A stretch of DNA of 64,000 bases from Globisporangium splendens. Its lineage: Eukaryota; Oomycota; Peronosporomycetes; Pythiales; Pythiaceae. The notes under the pieces were generated by a model that saw only the letters and a list, made by a program, of their open reading frames with translations, was not told the origin of the DNA and did no database searches. The translations under genes and the position numbers were made by a program. Of this stretch, positions 11,989 through 21,555 are shown one piece after another (the first letter of the stretch is position 1; every line of letters begins with the position of its first letter). The DNA lies in the NCBI GenBank assembly GCA_006386115.1, contig VFIW01000028.1, positions 124,001 through 188,000 on the forward strand. Direction: 5' to 3'.

Positions 11989-13150
11989 CTACGGTGTGGT
12001 TTCCAAGAATCCGCGAAGCGAGACCACGGCTTCGCCTTTCAAGAGCACGCGATCCGGATTGTTGGACACCACCTCCACTGCGATGTACCCGCCACGCACT
12101 GGAGCCGATTGCTTCGCGAGCAAGCTCGTTTTGTTCAAACGAGCAGACCAGTAGGACACTAATCCGCAATGCGCACTGCCCGTGACCGGATCTTCGTTCA
12201 CGCCGAGACCTGGAGCGAAAACGCGACTCTCGAAATCCACTTGCTGTGCGTTCTCAGCGACCTCGGTCGTCACAATAAGAGCGCTGTTCATATGAAAACA
12301 GAAAAGGTGAGATGTAAACAGAATTAAGGGAGAGGTTAGATGACAGCCGCGATTCACTATGCAACGCACCGTGCTTCAATCTGAGCGATCGCCGCAAAGT
12401 CGGGTCGAATCGACGGGAACACGGCAGCGTCGACATGAAGCAGCACGTCCGTAGTCGTCCCAATTTGTTCCACGGCGATAACACTCTCTGGAGAGATGCC
12501 AATACTGGCAGCGACCTGCTCCTTGGAGATGCCTGGGAGAACAGGTTGAAGCGAACCTCGCGGGAAGTCCATTTGGACCAGTTTCTTTTCCTCACCGGCT
12601 GCAGAAGTCACGGTTTCGAGACTGCAAATCAACACTCCGCTCCTATTGCCCAGAACACAAACGTGGCATTCGAATGATTTGGGAAACCTATGCCAGATTT
12701 ACAAAGAGCGGAAGAATACGTACAAAGTATGGAAGTGAATTGTCTTGTAAGTTGCAACATGACCATCTCGATAGAGGAGGAAAGCAGCAGACAGCGTGCC
12801 ATGGCCACACAGTTTCACTTCACGCTCGACACAAAAGAGCAACCAATAATAGCAGCGTTCAAAAACCACTTCGTATAAACTGATCGTCGGGTATAAGCAC
12901 GCACATACCTGGACTGAACCAGCGCAAGTCGTATTCAACCACGCCATCGCTTGTCTCTTTGTTGGACACATCGCGCTTTGTTGTGTACGCAGTCTCGCTC
13001 AAGTTGTTCTCAATCGCGACACGCTGCATCCACTCTGCTGCATTCTCTTTGTAGAACTGGGATGGCGGCATGACAAGGACTGCGGCAGGGTTCCCCTGAA
13101 AAGGCTCTGTCGCTAGATGTGCGCTTCGCGCGCCAGTGGCTGGAGGCGGA
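11989..13150 (-). pseudogene. Truncated PhzF-like copy 6 with GNAT domain deleted
   Basis: The last two exons (11989-12627) are almost identical to the array copies. The upstream exons (12740-13110) encode a clearly diverged PhzF N-terminal half: EPFQGNPAAVLVMPP, NNLSETAY with the catalytic Glu, RWFSP, and KLCGHGTL with the His. At about 13110-13140 the sequence jumps straight to the start of the GNAT domain (PLAREAHI), in a different frame and followed by TAG. Nearly the whole GNAT domain and the first PhzF strand are therefore missing. An open frame continues upstream to about 13368 but resembles no known start. A non-functional remnant is most likely; a rewired PhzF-only gene is possible. 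Confidence 0.65.
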
Positions 13151-13999
13151 GCCCCATCGCGGGTAAAGGGTGCTTGTGTTGCTGCTGTCGCTAGAAGCAG
13201 AAACCGCGTGCTGAAATGGAGATGGAGGGAGAAGAAGCGCTGTGTTCGTGCTGTGCGCAATGTCAATGGTGTCCTGCTCCTCCAATCGCAAACATTCTTC
13301 GCGTCACATCTGTTGAACGAAGCAGCATTATTGTGACCCACACCAATTACGATAAATATGTGGACCACGCTATAATGATACCGTACACACTGTCAAAATT
13401 TGTTGATCACTTCAAGTTCAAGGTTTTTTGTACTTGTACTGCAGGGACTGGTAAATTTGTTAGATACTTTTTTGCGATTTGCGTTGGACAAAAAGTGAGA
13501 GGCTGTTCTTGGCTGATGCGATGGGCTGAAAGCATCCTGCTTTTTCCTCTTCCTTTTGCTTCTTCTTTCGTGGCAGTGGAGGTAAACAGTGCCACGAACG
13601 CAGAGAGGATGCCTTCAGCATACTGTATCATTGCTTTCTGTTGCATCCACATGCGAAACAAGAGCGAGTCCACGCAGCAAACAGGCGACCACGGATGCAC
13701 ACCATCATGCCGATTCGACTTTTCCGGACGGAACCTTCGAAATGCGTCCAGTGTGCATCCATGTTTCATGTTCCAACTGCATTTGATATTTCAGCAAGTG
13801 TGCGTTCAGAAGCCGCCGCAAAAGACCCGATCCTTGCAGCAAATCCATGCCAATCGGAGACTTATTTCGCCTGAGATGTGTGGCAAAAACAGCCTTAAAC
13901 TTGAACTGATTAGCCAGTTCAAGCTTGAAGTTTCTTTTTTGCGTGCGCATCACAAATTGGTCCAAGAGATGTCTTTGCCAGATCCAATAAAGCAGGACG
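13151..13999. other. Gene-poor spacer
   Basis: A plus-strand open frame spans 13216-14211, but its predicted protein is Cys/His-rich, lacks any recognisable motif and runs into the degenerate repeat. I therefore do not call it a gene, and I see no other convincing coding or RNA feature here. Confidence 0.4.
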
Positions 14000-15420
14000 G
14001 ACACATGCTCGCAACGGGTCTTCTGACCTTGCTTTCGCGCAAGATGTGCGATCGAACGATGCAGAACTTGGCAGCTTGTACACTCGCGCATACACACGCT
14101 TTGCGGGACATGACCGCGTTGGGCATGTGCAGAGAGAAAGCGGATATGTTGTGCGTGCAACACGACAACGCAGATCGGAAATTTGCTTTCGCGCCTGACG
14201 TGAATCAATGAATGTCGCAACTCACTCTCAATGTACACACCTGCAGCAAGCGACGTGTTGTTGTCCCGCTGCCAAGAAATGGTCTTGCTGGATCCTGTGG
14301 TGAAAAGGCACATGCTCGCAACACGACAACGCAGGTTGAAGGTTTTTGTGCGGACGTGAACACCGAACAGAGCAACATGGACATGTTTCTACTTGCATAC
14401 GCCGTGTTGTTGTCCCACTCCGTAAACATGGTGGCATTTCGGTCCAGTTAAGGTCGAAAGCCGACTTGCTTTCGCGCAAGACGTGCAGACAAACAGTACA
14501 TGACAAGCAGCGCTCGCTTGATCTGCACAACACGGTTGTTGAAATATGCTCTCGCTGAAGGACAGGCTCGCTGCAGAGCAACAAAAGAGCCAAGATCGGG
14601 CATCTTCGTTCGCGTGATGTACACGCAAATAGCACATGCACGTGTTGTTGTTGTCATGCTGCAGAGAGAGAGGCGATCTCGCTGAATACATTGCAATGCT
14701 TGCAACACGACAATGCGGGTTTGCAGATTTGCTGTGCACGATTCATGATACAAGCATAAACAACTTGTCATGCCGATGTTGCTGTCCCTCTCCGGGACAT
14801 GATCTCCCTGGACACGCTGAAGGACAGACGCTCGTGGTGCTCGCAACACGACAACCCGTTGCTTCAATGTAAACTAATCAACAGAGCAACTTGGGTCCTC
14901 GCCGTGTTGCTGTCCCACTCCATAGACATGATCTCATTTGGGTCCAGCTGAGGTCAGACAACACAGTCACAAGTCTCGCGCGAGTGCAAGTGACCGATCT
15001 GGTTGTTAGATCGCGAGCGAGTGCCTGTCCTTCACTGTATCCAGCAAGATCGTATGCCCCGAACAACAAAGACATGCTGCACTTGTACATGAGAGAGGAC
15101 CCAACTTGCCGTGCTCGCCTTTATGCGAAAACAAATCGGCTTGTCGTGCCCAAACCAACTAAAGCACACTTGCACTGTATGGACAGTACACACCGTGTTG
15201 TTGTCCCGTTTCCGCTGCACATCTGGCTGGATACAGTGAAGGACAGACAGCAAATTTGGTGGAAATCCGACAAGCCCGACTTGCATTCGCGTCGTGATGT
15301 GACGTGCGAAGCAACCAGCGAACACAAATTAACTCCTTGCTCGCACTGTACACACAGCACAGTACATGACAGCAACATGTGGCTGTCCCGCTCTCGAGAT
15401 ATGCTGTTTGCGAAAGACAC
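14000..15420. repeat. Degenerate satellite-like repeat (GTGTTGTTGTCCC / AACACGACAAC blocks)
   Basis: Two short blocks recur through this stretch. One is a CGTGTTGTTGTCCC-type block near 14256, 14402, 14640, 14771, 14908, 15190 and 15378. The other is a GCAACACGACAACGCAG-type block near 14155, 14315, 14700 and 14845. They are accompanied by TTCGCGCAAGA-GTGC and GAAGGACAG blocks. Spacing is irregular (about 130-280 bp) and copies are strongly diverged, so this looks like an old decayed tandem repeat. No transposase or reverse transcriptase reading frame is visible in it. Confidence 0.55.
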
Positions 15421-15771
15421 ATTGGTACAGTACAAGATCCGCGCCGCACGAAGTTGGCTGCATGCGTTCGCCGATTGTCTCTGCCTTGACTGGTCCAGTC
15501 AGCCTGAGTTCATGCAGCGTGTCGCTTAGCAACATATCCACGACGCAGGATACAGGATTCCATCACTGCGCCTTCCTGATAAAACTGAACGCTGCTCGTG
15601 CAGTGGATACAGTACCTTGCAAGAGCCACAGAGGCAGCAAGTCACGCTTGCCAAACCCATGCTTCAAGCTTCCAAAGCCTTACAAACAGCACCAAAAAAT
15701 CGTTTCAAAAATTGCAACGCACGACTTGCATGAAATGTTGACACAAGCAGCAACACAGTATTCGGTCCGCC

Positions 15772-15990
15772 ATGTCAGACAAGCAATCTGCCGTAAAGGC
15801 GTGGGACTTCTCGCGTCGAAATGGAGGCAGATCGATCCAGTGCAGAGTCAACCCATTCAAGTTCCCACGTCGTCTTCTCCCTCGCCAGCTGGTTTCCGCT
15901 AGTGTGGCTTCAAAATTTGACTCTCTTTTCTTCTCCTCCTCCGCTCTCTACCGGAACGAACAGCTGGCAGCGGATTTTGATCCGACCTAA
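15772..15990 (+). CDS. Small uncharacterised open reading frame
   Basis: A 72-codon ATG-to-TAA frame encodes a basic N-terminal half and ends in DFDPT. Overlapping frames are also open, no family is recognised, and no intron signals help decide. It is listed only because the composition is more protein-like than its surroundings. It may be spurious. Confidence 0.15.
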   Translation: MSDKQSAVKAWDFSRRNGGRSIQCRVNPFKFPRRLLPRQLVSASVASKFDSLFFSSSALYRNEQLAADFDPT

Positions 15991-16887
15991 CTGGCCACAC
16001 TCACGCAAAGAGATGTCTTATCGGAACAGCTCACCATCTCACTCTGATTACCATGCGCGTGACCTCCCTCCGCATTGCTGGATGCGGCTAAAGTGTACAC
16101 CCACAATCGGTGCGGCGACTTCTACATTGGATTGTTTATTGACTGAACTTTTTATAAAACTGCATTGCTGCTGCTGATGGAACGCATGGGCAGCTGTTGT
16201 ACCGCGTTTCGATGGTCCACGAAAATCCGACCCGAACTTTACCTCAAGCAAGATGAATGCTCTCTATGCCTCCCTGTACCCTTCGTTCGCTTGTCAAACG
16301 CTTCCCCCACTCCATATTCATACAACTTGGGCTCGAAACAACCAAAACAAGCCGACTGTGTGATTGCGACATCTCAAGTGAATGCATGCATTCAAATTTT
16401 TAAATGCATTGGCGCGAAATGGCAGCCACCGTGATGCTGCTGCAATGACTGGCGCGCATGGCCACGTGCGTGCGTAGATTTTTAGGAACGGAGCGCATAG
16501 CAATCGATGTGTGCATGTGCGCAAACTGACCACCTATCAATTGGTCATTTGTGTTTTCTTTAGTGGAGGCGGGTTTTTATGCACGCGCAGCACAAACTTC
16601 AAGAAAAGATGGTTGAGGCACTGCGCAATTGCGACGGCGCACGATCGTCGAATCGACGAAAAGGACAATGCGGTGAACCCGTGGGAGGGGAGGATGCGCT
16701 GTCAAGCAAAACGCGCATTGCCGAGCAAAGAGCGTTCTAGAAGGCAAACAGCCAAAACGAGCCAGGATTTTCACACCAGATGCTGCAGCACACACGAACG
16801 CCTTGATCCTCTGCACGCTCTTGCTGCTGTAATCGGTAAAGGTCTACAAATGGCGATCCTTAAACTATTTCACCATAACCAAACAAA

Positions 16888-17147
16888 ATGAGTGGTTTCC
16901 ATTCGTTCCTTGCCAAAAAAGATCGACAAGCTCATTCCATACTGTACTTTGCATGTGTAACATGCTCAACAGCAATTCTTGCAGGAAAAGTTCGAAAAAA
17001 AAGAGAGAGCATGCGTCGCGTCGACAACCGACGATGGGTACAGTGCAGAAGACACGTCCGAATTGCGCAACGAGGACGACATGAGCAACCTGCAAGCTCG
17101 GCAGTTGCTTCTGTTCGGCTCCGAGGACGACAACTGCGGTGTATGAT
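16888..17147 (+). CDS. Possible small two-exon acidic protein
   Basis: The ATG at 16888 has an A-rich context (ACCAAACAAAATG). A second exon from about 16985 to the TGA at 17145-17147 reads as an acidic, protein-like tail ending in LLLFGSEDDNCGV. It follows a pyrimidine-rich TTCTTGCAG acceptor. The only in-phase donor visible downstream of the ATG would give an intron of just 28 nt, shorter than usual in oomycetes, so a further upstream exon may exist instead. No family was recognised. A 170-codon minus-strand frame overlaps and cannot be fully excluded. Confidence 0.3.
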
Positions 17148-17846
17148 GTTCCCCCATACAAAATAGATGCGGCTCGTTTGCTGATTTGGTCAATAATGAG
17201 TTGCAGTCGCCAGCCTCGGATCTGGGGCTGTGTAGGGTTTGCTTGCGTTTTTCGCTTGCTCTTGTAGGGAATTGTGGGGGAGGGAATCCACATCCAAGAG
17301 CTGGCAGGTGCTGTCGCTGGCTGCCACCCCTTCCCACAATGTGGCGATCAGTCAGGATATCAGAAATAGAACCATCCTCTCTGTCTGGCTCATCTATGCA
17401 GATGGGGATCCCCCAACCGCTTAGTTGCTCCTCCTCTGCTGGGTCCGATGGTGGCACATCCCCCATATCATCATACATGTTATATCCTCACATCTCATTG
17501 CACTTTGAGATTTCGCAGGTGGACTCTTGTCAACGATTTGCATTGTTTCATAAAGGCTAATCAGAATGTATCGTGTGTTGCAGGTTTCGCTATTGCGAAT
17601 GATTAGGCGGATCCCCATCCGCGATCCCGAGCCCTGCCCTTCTCGCTTGCCTGTTGCTCTCGCTGACAATCACTCTCGCTTGCTTTTTGTCTGGTCTGGA
17701 GAATAAGACGACAGAGAAGCCCCCATTGCGCGCGAGCGTTGGTCCCCACGGCAGCGCCTCCTCTGCCATCTGCTGCTCGACCATTTGTTGTCATTTCCAA
17801 TTGGGCGCCGGCGCACGCACACTGCTTCATACAGAATCAATCCGAC

Positions 17847-19010
17847 ATGTTGGCTCCAGCAAACGACTTTGGCTACTCGCCGTCCTCGCACCACGCGGGC
17901 AATGGCAACGGTAATGGCAACAGCTACGACGCCATCCAGCACCACCACAGCGGCGAGCGCCCCAAGATCTACGGTCTCGACTCGCACCACCCAGCCATGG
18001 GCATGCACGGGCTCGTGCACCACGGCATGCACGACTACCAGCAGCAGATGCACAACTCCATGACGCCGCAGCACAACATGACCCCGCAGCAGCAGCACCA
18101 CCACCATCACCACCAGCAGCAGCAGCAACACCAAGGCGACTTTGACCATGAGCCGCTCATGATGAACATGCACAACGCCGCTGCGTACCACTACCCGCCT
18201 ATGGGCGGCCAGTTGCTGCATGTGTCCGCGGACTACCCGGCGCAGCCGCCGTCGGTGTCCAACTCGACGCCGTCGTCCGGATCGAAGCGATCGCGCGAAG
18301 AGCTCAACCTCAAGGAGAAGAAGCGCATGTTCAAGCTCAACGACCGCATCAACCAGCTCAAGGACATGCTCGACGAAGCCGGCGTGCAATGCAAGAAGAA
18401 CAAGCAGTCGATCCTCGACAACACGTCGCACTACGTGAGCATGCTGCGCAGCAACCTGCTGATCGCGCAGCAGAAAGCCGAGCGCGCCGAGAAGCAAGCC
18501 GAGATCTTCCGCTCCCAAGCACAACAGAAGAACAGCAACGGCGGCGGCGTCAACATGGTGTTCAAGCGCTGCTTTGACCAATCGTCCACGCCTCGTCTTG
18601 TCATGGACCTGGCGCTGCAACCTGTAACTTATAACCACGCGTTCCTCAACCACACCGGGTTGAACGAACAAAGCATCAAGAAGAAAGAGCAGCTGCGCCA
18701 GTTCCTGTGCCTCGACGGCAACAAGCTGGATCGCATCGTGAAGAATGCGGTGGACAACCACAAGGCTTCGAGTTCCATTGTGCAAGCACGCACGGCGCAC
18801 GGTGAGTCGACGCTGACGCTCATGGTGTCGGTCATCACGGACGACTTTGGCAAGCCCGTGCACCTGGAGTTTAGTCTGATCGTGTTCGAGATCTCGTCGT
18901 CGAACGCGCACCTCGCGCCTCCACAGTCGCAGTCCTCATACCAAGGCGGCATGACAAAGCGGGAGATCCTGGAGTCGAGCCCCTCGGGGGTCTCGGACCT
19001 CTCGTTGTGA
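17847..19010 (+). CDS. bHLH transcription factor with PAS-like C-terminal domain
   Basis: Single-exon gene of 387 aa. The first 140 residues are low-complexity, rich in His, Gln, Asn and Met, with a poly-His then poly-Gln run around residues 85-105. A basic helix-loop-helix motif follows at about residues 150-205: KRSREELNLKEKKR as basic region and helix 1, then KNKQSILDNTSHYVSMLR as helix 2. A short coiled coil (about 205-230) should extend the dimer interface. Residues 240-355 (from VFKRCFDQSS to SLIVFEISSS) have the length and strand pattern of a PAS-type domain, although I cannot verify the fold. The protein probably binds E-box-like DNA as a dimer in the nucleus. The start is the first ATG downstream of an in-frame upstream extension that lacks one. 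Confidence 0.85.
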   Translation: MLAPANDFGYSPSSHHAGNGNGNGNSYDAIQHHHSGERPKIYGLDSHHPAMGMHGLVHHGMHDYQQQMHNSMTPQHNMTPQQQHHHHHHQQQQQHQGDFDHEPLMMNMHNAAAYHYPPMGGQLLHVSADYPAQPPSVSNSTPSSGSKRSREELNLKEKKRMFKLNDRINQLKDMLDEAGVQCKKNKQSILDNTSHYVSMLRSNLLIAQQKAERAEKQAEIFRSQAQQKNSNGGGVNMVFKRCFDQSSTPRLVMDLALQPVTYNHAFLNHTGLNEQSIKKKEQLRQFLCLDGNKLDRIVKNAVDNHKASSSIVQARTAHGESTLTLMVSVITDDFGKPVHLEFSLIVFEISSSNAHLAPPQSQSSYQGGMTKREILESSPSGVSDLSL

Positions 19011-19060
19011 GCGCATCCGCCAGTCAATCAGCCAGTCGCCTTCTCTTCTGCCGAGATAGA

Positions 19061-19090
19061 CACACACAGACAGACAGACAGACAGACACA
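19061..19090. repeat. (ACAG)n microsatellite
   Basis: Consecutive CACAGACAGACAGAC units lie about 50 bp after the bHLH stop codon, probably within its 3'UTR. Confidence 0.85.
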
Positions 19091-20048
19091 TGTAACATAT
19101 ATATTCTCTCCGCCCAAGGTGCCTCTCCCAAGTAGACGAGCAACCACGTGGGTAGATCTACCAATGCCAAATTACGACCCTGCCTCTGTATAATCAAGAT
19201 CCCCATAACAAAACGAAAACAGGACCGCCACCAGCATTGCATTTTTCTATTTGAAAACAAGTGTGTGCTATGATGCATGAAGCTTAGTTTTGCCTCATCA
19301 TGCACTGCCCACAGTCGACCAACACACACACACACTTCAATATCGTCCGTGTCTTTTTTCCAGTGGACATTCGAAGCCACCGGCTGTTGCGGCTCGTGTG
19401 TACATCCAGTTGCCTTGATTATCAGTCATATGAAGAGCTCTTCGATCGAAGAATCCGTGCTGGTGCCAACCACCAGATGGCGCTGGTGGTCGGATCAACA
19501 CAAGCAGCGAAATGGACAACTACGAGGCGACGGGGCAAAGCAGATGGCGAATTTCATCCCACGCAGTCAGTAAACTGAAGCAAATGCAGCCACGAAGGAA
19601 TGGACCATTCGGGCATCTTCACGGCCAGCAGCATGCACATGGAGTTGTTGGCCATCAAGAGCCAGCAGCACCAAGATACATTTACCAGTCACAATGAATG
19701 AATGGGGGGGGGAGGGGGCATTATTACGCGCTTGATCTCGTGAGGCTGCGACAGTGACAATGACCCCACGAGCCGTTTTCTACTGGTAAACAACCCATCG
19801 CGGCGTCGCATACAAACCCCCATATCTTGTCCTTGCATTGCGCATGACATCAACTCTGCAAAAAGAGCCGGTTTGGCCACGAGAGACAAGCCAACGCATC
19901 CCCCTTCGTGTCCGCTGCAACTGCTCCACTCGGATGTGCTGATGGCGCGAGGGACGGGGGGCTCAAGGGATCTTTTCGCGCGAGTCAGCATCACGCGCGG
20001 CCAACGGGAGGAAGAAAGAAGCCCATCCATGCGGATCCCCCCTTGACG

Positions 20049-20072
20049 CTCTCTCTCTCTCTCTCTCTCTCT
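20049..20072. repeat. (CT)n microsatellite
   Basis: Twelve CT dinucleotides in a row in the intergenic region downstream of two convergent genes. Confidence 0.9.
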
Positions 20073-20546
20073 TGCTGTGCTTTCTCAGCGAAGACTCGGA
20101 CAACGTGACGACGGGAGGAGCAAGTGACGAAATGGATCCACAATGTCCACTCGCGCGATCCAAAGACCATCGCATTGCCTACAGTATCCGAATGCGACGC
20201 GAACGTGTTCTTGTGGTCCCCATAGGTAAAGGCGCTGGCTGCGTGTCGTTCGTTTGGTTTCCCATCCGAAGTGGATCGGGCAAGAAGGGCTCGGACTGGG
20301 TGGACGCGCAGGCAGTGGCACTTGGGATAGCCGCAGCTCAGGGGAGAGCAGACATGGACCAACAACGCTGAGGGACGTAGAGAAGGTGACTTGTGGCTTT
20401 TCTAAATTACACAAACGCTGGGGTTGGATACTGCTGCAAGAAGAGACGACCGACGTTGCACGTGCCGATTTATATCGGTGTGTGTTCTTTTTTCTTTCTT
20501 TTCTTTCGAGTGTGTATCCTTCGGATATCGTGCAGTTCGCTTACTT

Positions 20547-21375
20547 TCACTGCTCTTTCTGTTTCGGATTGTCCTGGGTGAGCTCACTGGGTACGATCGG
20601 TTCTTTCGTGTAGTACAGGCTCAGCGCGATGTCCTTGGAGAGATGCAGCGTCTGCCAGGCCAGACCCATGGCCGTCGACACCAGCGACCTGCTTTTGGCT
20701 TTCGCTGCTGCATCGTGTTGCTCGTCATCGTTGTCGTTTCCGGCGATAGCGGCGGCGTGGCGACTCACTTCGCGGAGCTCGTCGTCGACCATGCCGGGCA
20801 CCATACCCTCGAGCGAACACAGCGGCGTGTCGTTCGCGTCCATGGAGCTGTTCATGGCCAACTCGACCTCTGTGTGCAGCGAGATGCGCGTTTTCTTGGC
20901 ATCCCGCCTTCGATTCTCGAGCTGCACTTTTGTCTGTTGACATTACGCATCATAAAGCCCCATGTCAGATCAGTCGAAACCTTCAACCGCGCATGCAACA
21001 GCATACCTTGGCAATTGCGAGTCCAAGCAAACTTCCAATCGCCATGCCGGGCAAGATCATCAGAAAGCCCACGAGCGGCTGCCCAAAGAGCAAGAACACT
21101 TGCAGCCCAAAGCACCAGCCGACGATGGCGCCGATCATTCCCGCAAACAGCGAGAGGTAGAGCACGCGGTTGTACATCTTGAGCTTCCAGTCGCGCTCGT
21201 CACGCACGCGCTTCAGCTCGGTCTCCGCGTGCATCCGCAGGCGCTCGGCGTTGAGCGCGCGACGCTCGAATTTGTGCTCCAGGCTGCCGCGCAGCTCCTG
21301 CAGCTGCTTCTGCAACTCCTTCGTGACCGCGATCGCGGCGTCGCGCTGCGCAATCAGCTCTTCCTCCATGTCCAT
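20547..21375 (-). CDS. Coiled-coil protein with two membrane segments
   Basis: Two exons, 21375-21007 and 20933-20547, with a GT-AG intron join in phase 0 to give 251 aa. Residues 1-60 are a charged coiled coil (MDMEEELIAQRDAA onward, heptad-like Leu/Glu/Arg). Residues about 70-120 contain two hydrophobic segments separated by a short turn (LYLSLFAGMIGAIVGW, then FLLFGQPLVGFLMIL). The remaining half is polar with an acidic region. This architecture suggests a small hairpin membrane protein with a cytosolic coiled coil. I recognise no named family. It converges with the bHLH gene and is divergent from PIGQ (180 bp apart). Confidence 0.75.
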
Positions 21376-21555
21376 ATTGCTGCTAGGTTCCCTTTATGCT
21401 CCACGCTTGTTGTCTTCAGAAAGACGTAAAGAGCAACTGGTCTGATTTCCATATAAACACTGGATTAATGTGGCGCACACTATCTGGATGAACTGCAAGG
21501 CTGATGAGTGCGGGTCATCGCGTTCGCAATCCAATATCCGCCTATCGCTCGCTGC

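Larger units (their letters stand above)
19011..20546. other. 1.5-kb intergenic region with microsatellites
   Basis: No convincing gene is visible. It contains an (ACAG)n run at about 19061-19090 just downstream of the bHLH gene and a (CT)n run at 20049-20072. The two flanking genes converge here, so the region holds two 3' ends rather than promoters. Confidence 0.6.

Noticed and set aside
13216..14211. 331-codon plus-strand open frame
   Set aside because: Composition is not protein-like, no domain is recognisable, it overlaps the copy 6 remnant on the other strand and runs into the degenerate repeat.
16966..17478. 170-codon minus-strand open frame beginning MYDDMGDVPPSDPAEEEQ
   Set aside because: The start looks acidic and protein-like, but most of it is low-quality, no introns or family were found, and it overlaps the better-supported acidic exon on the plus strand. 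Left out at low confidence.
17670..18911. 413-codon minus-strand open frame opposite the bHLH gene
   Set aside because: Antisense shadow produced by GC-rich codon usage. The plus strand has clear bHLH motifs.
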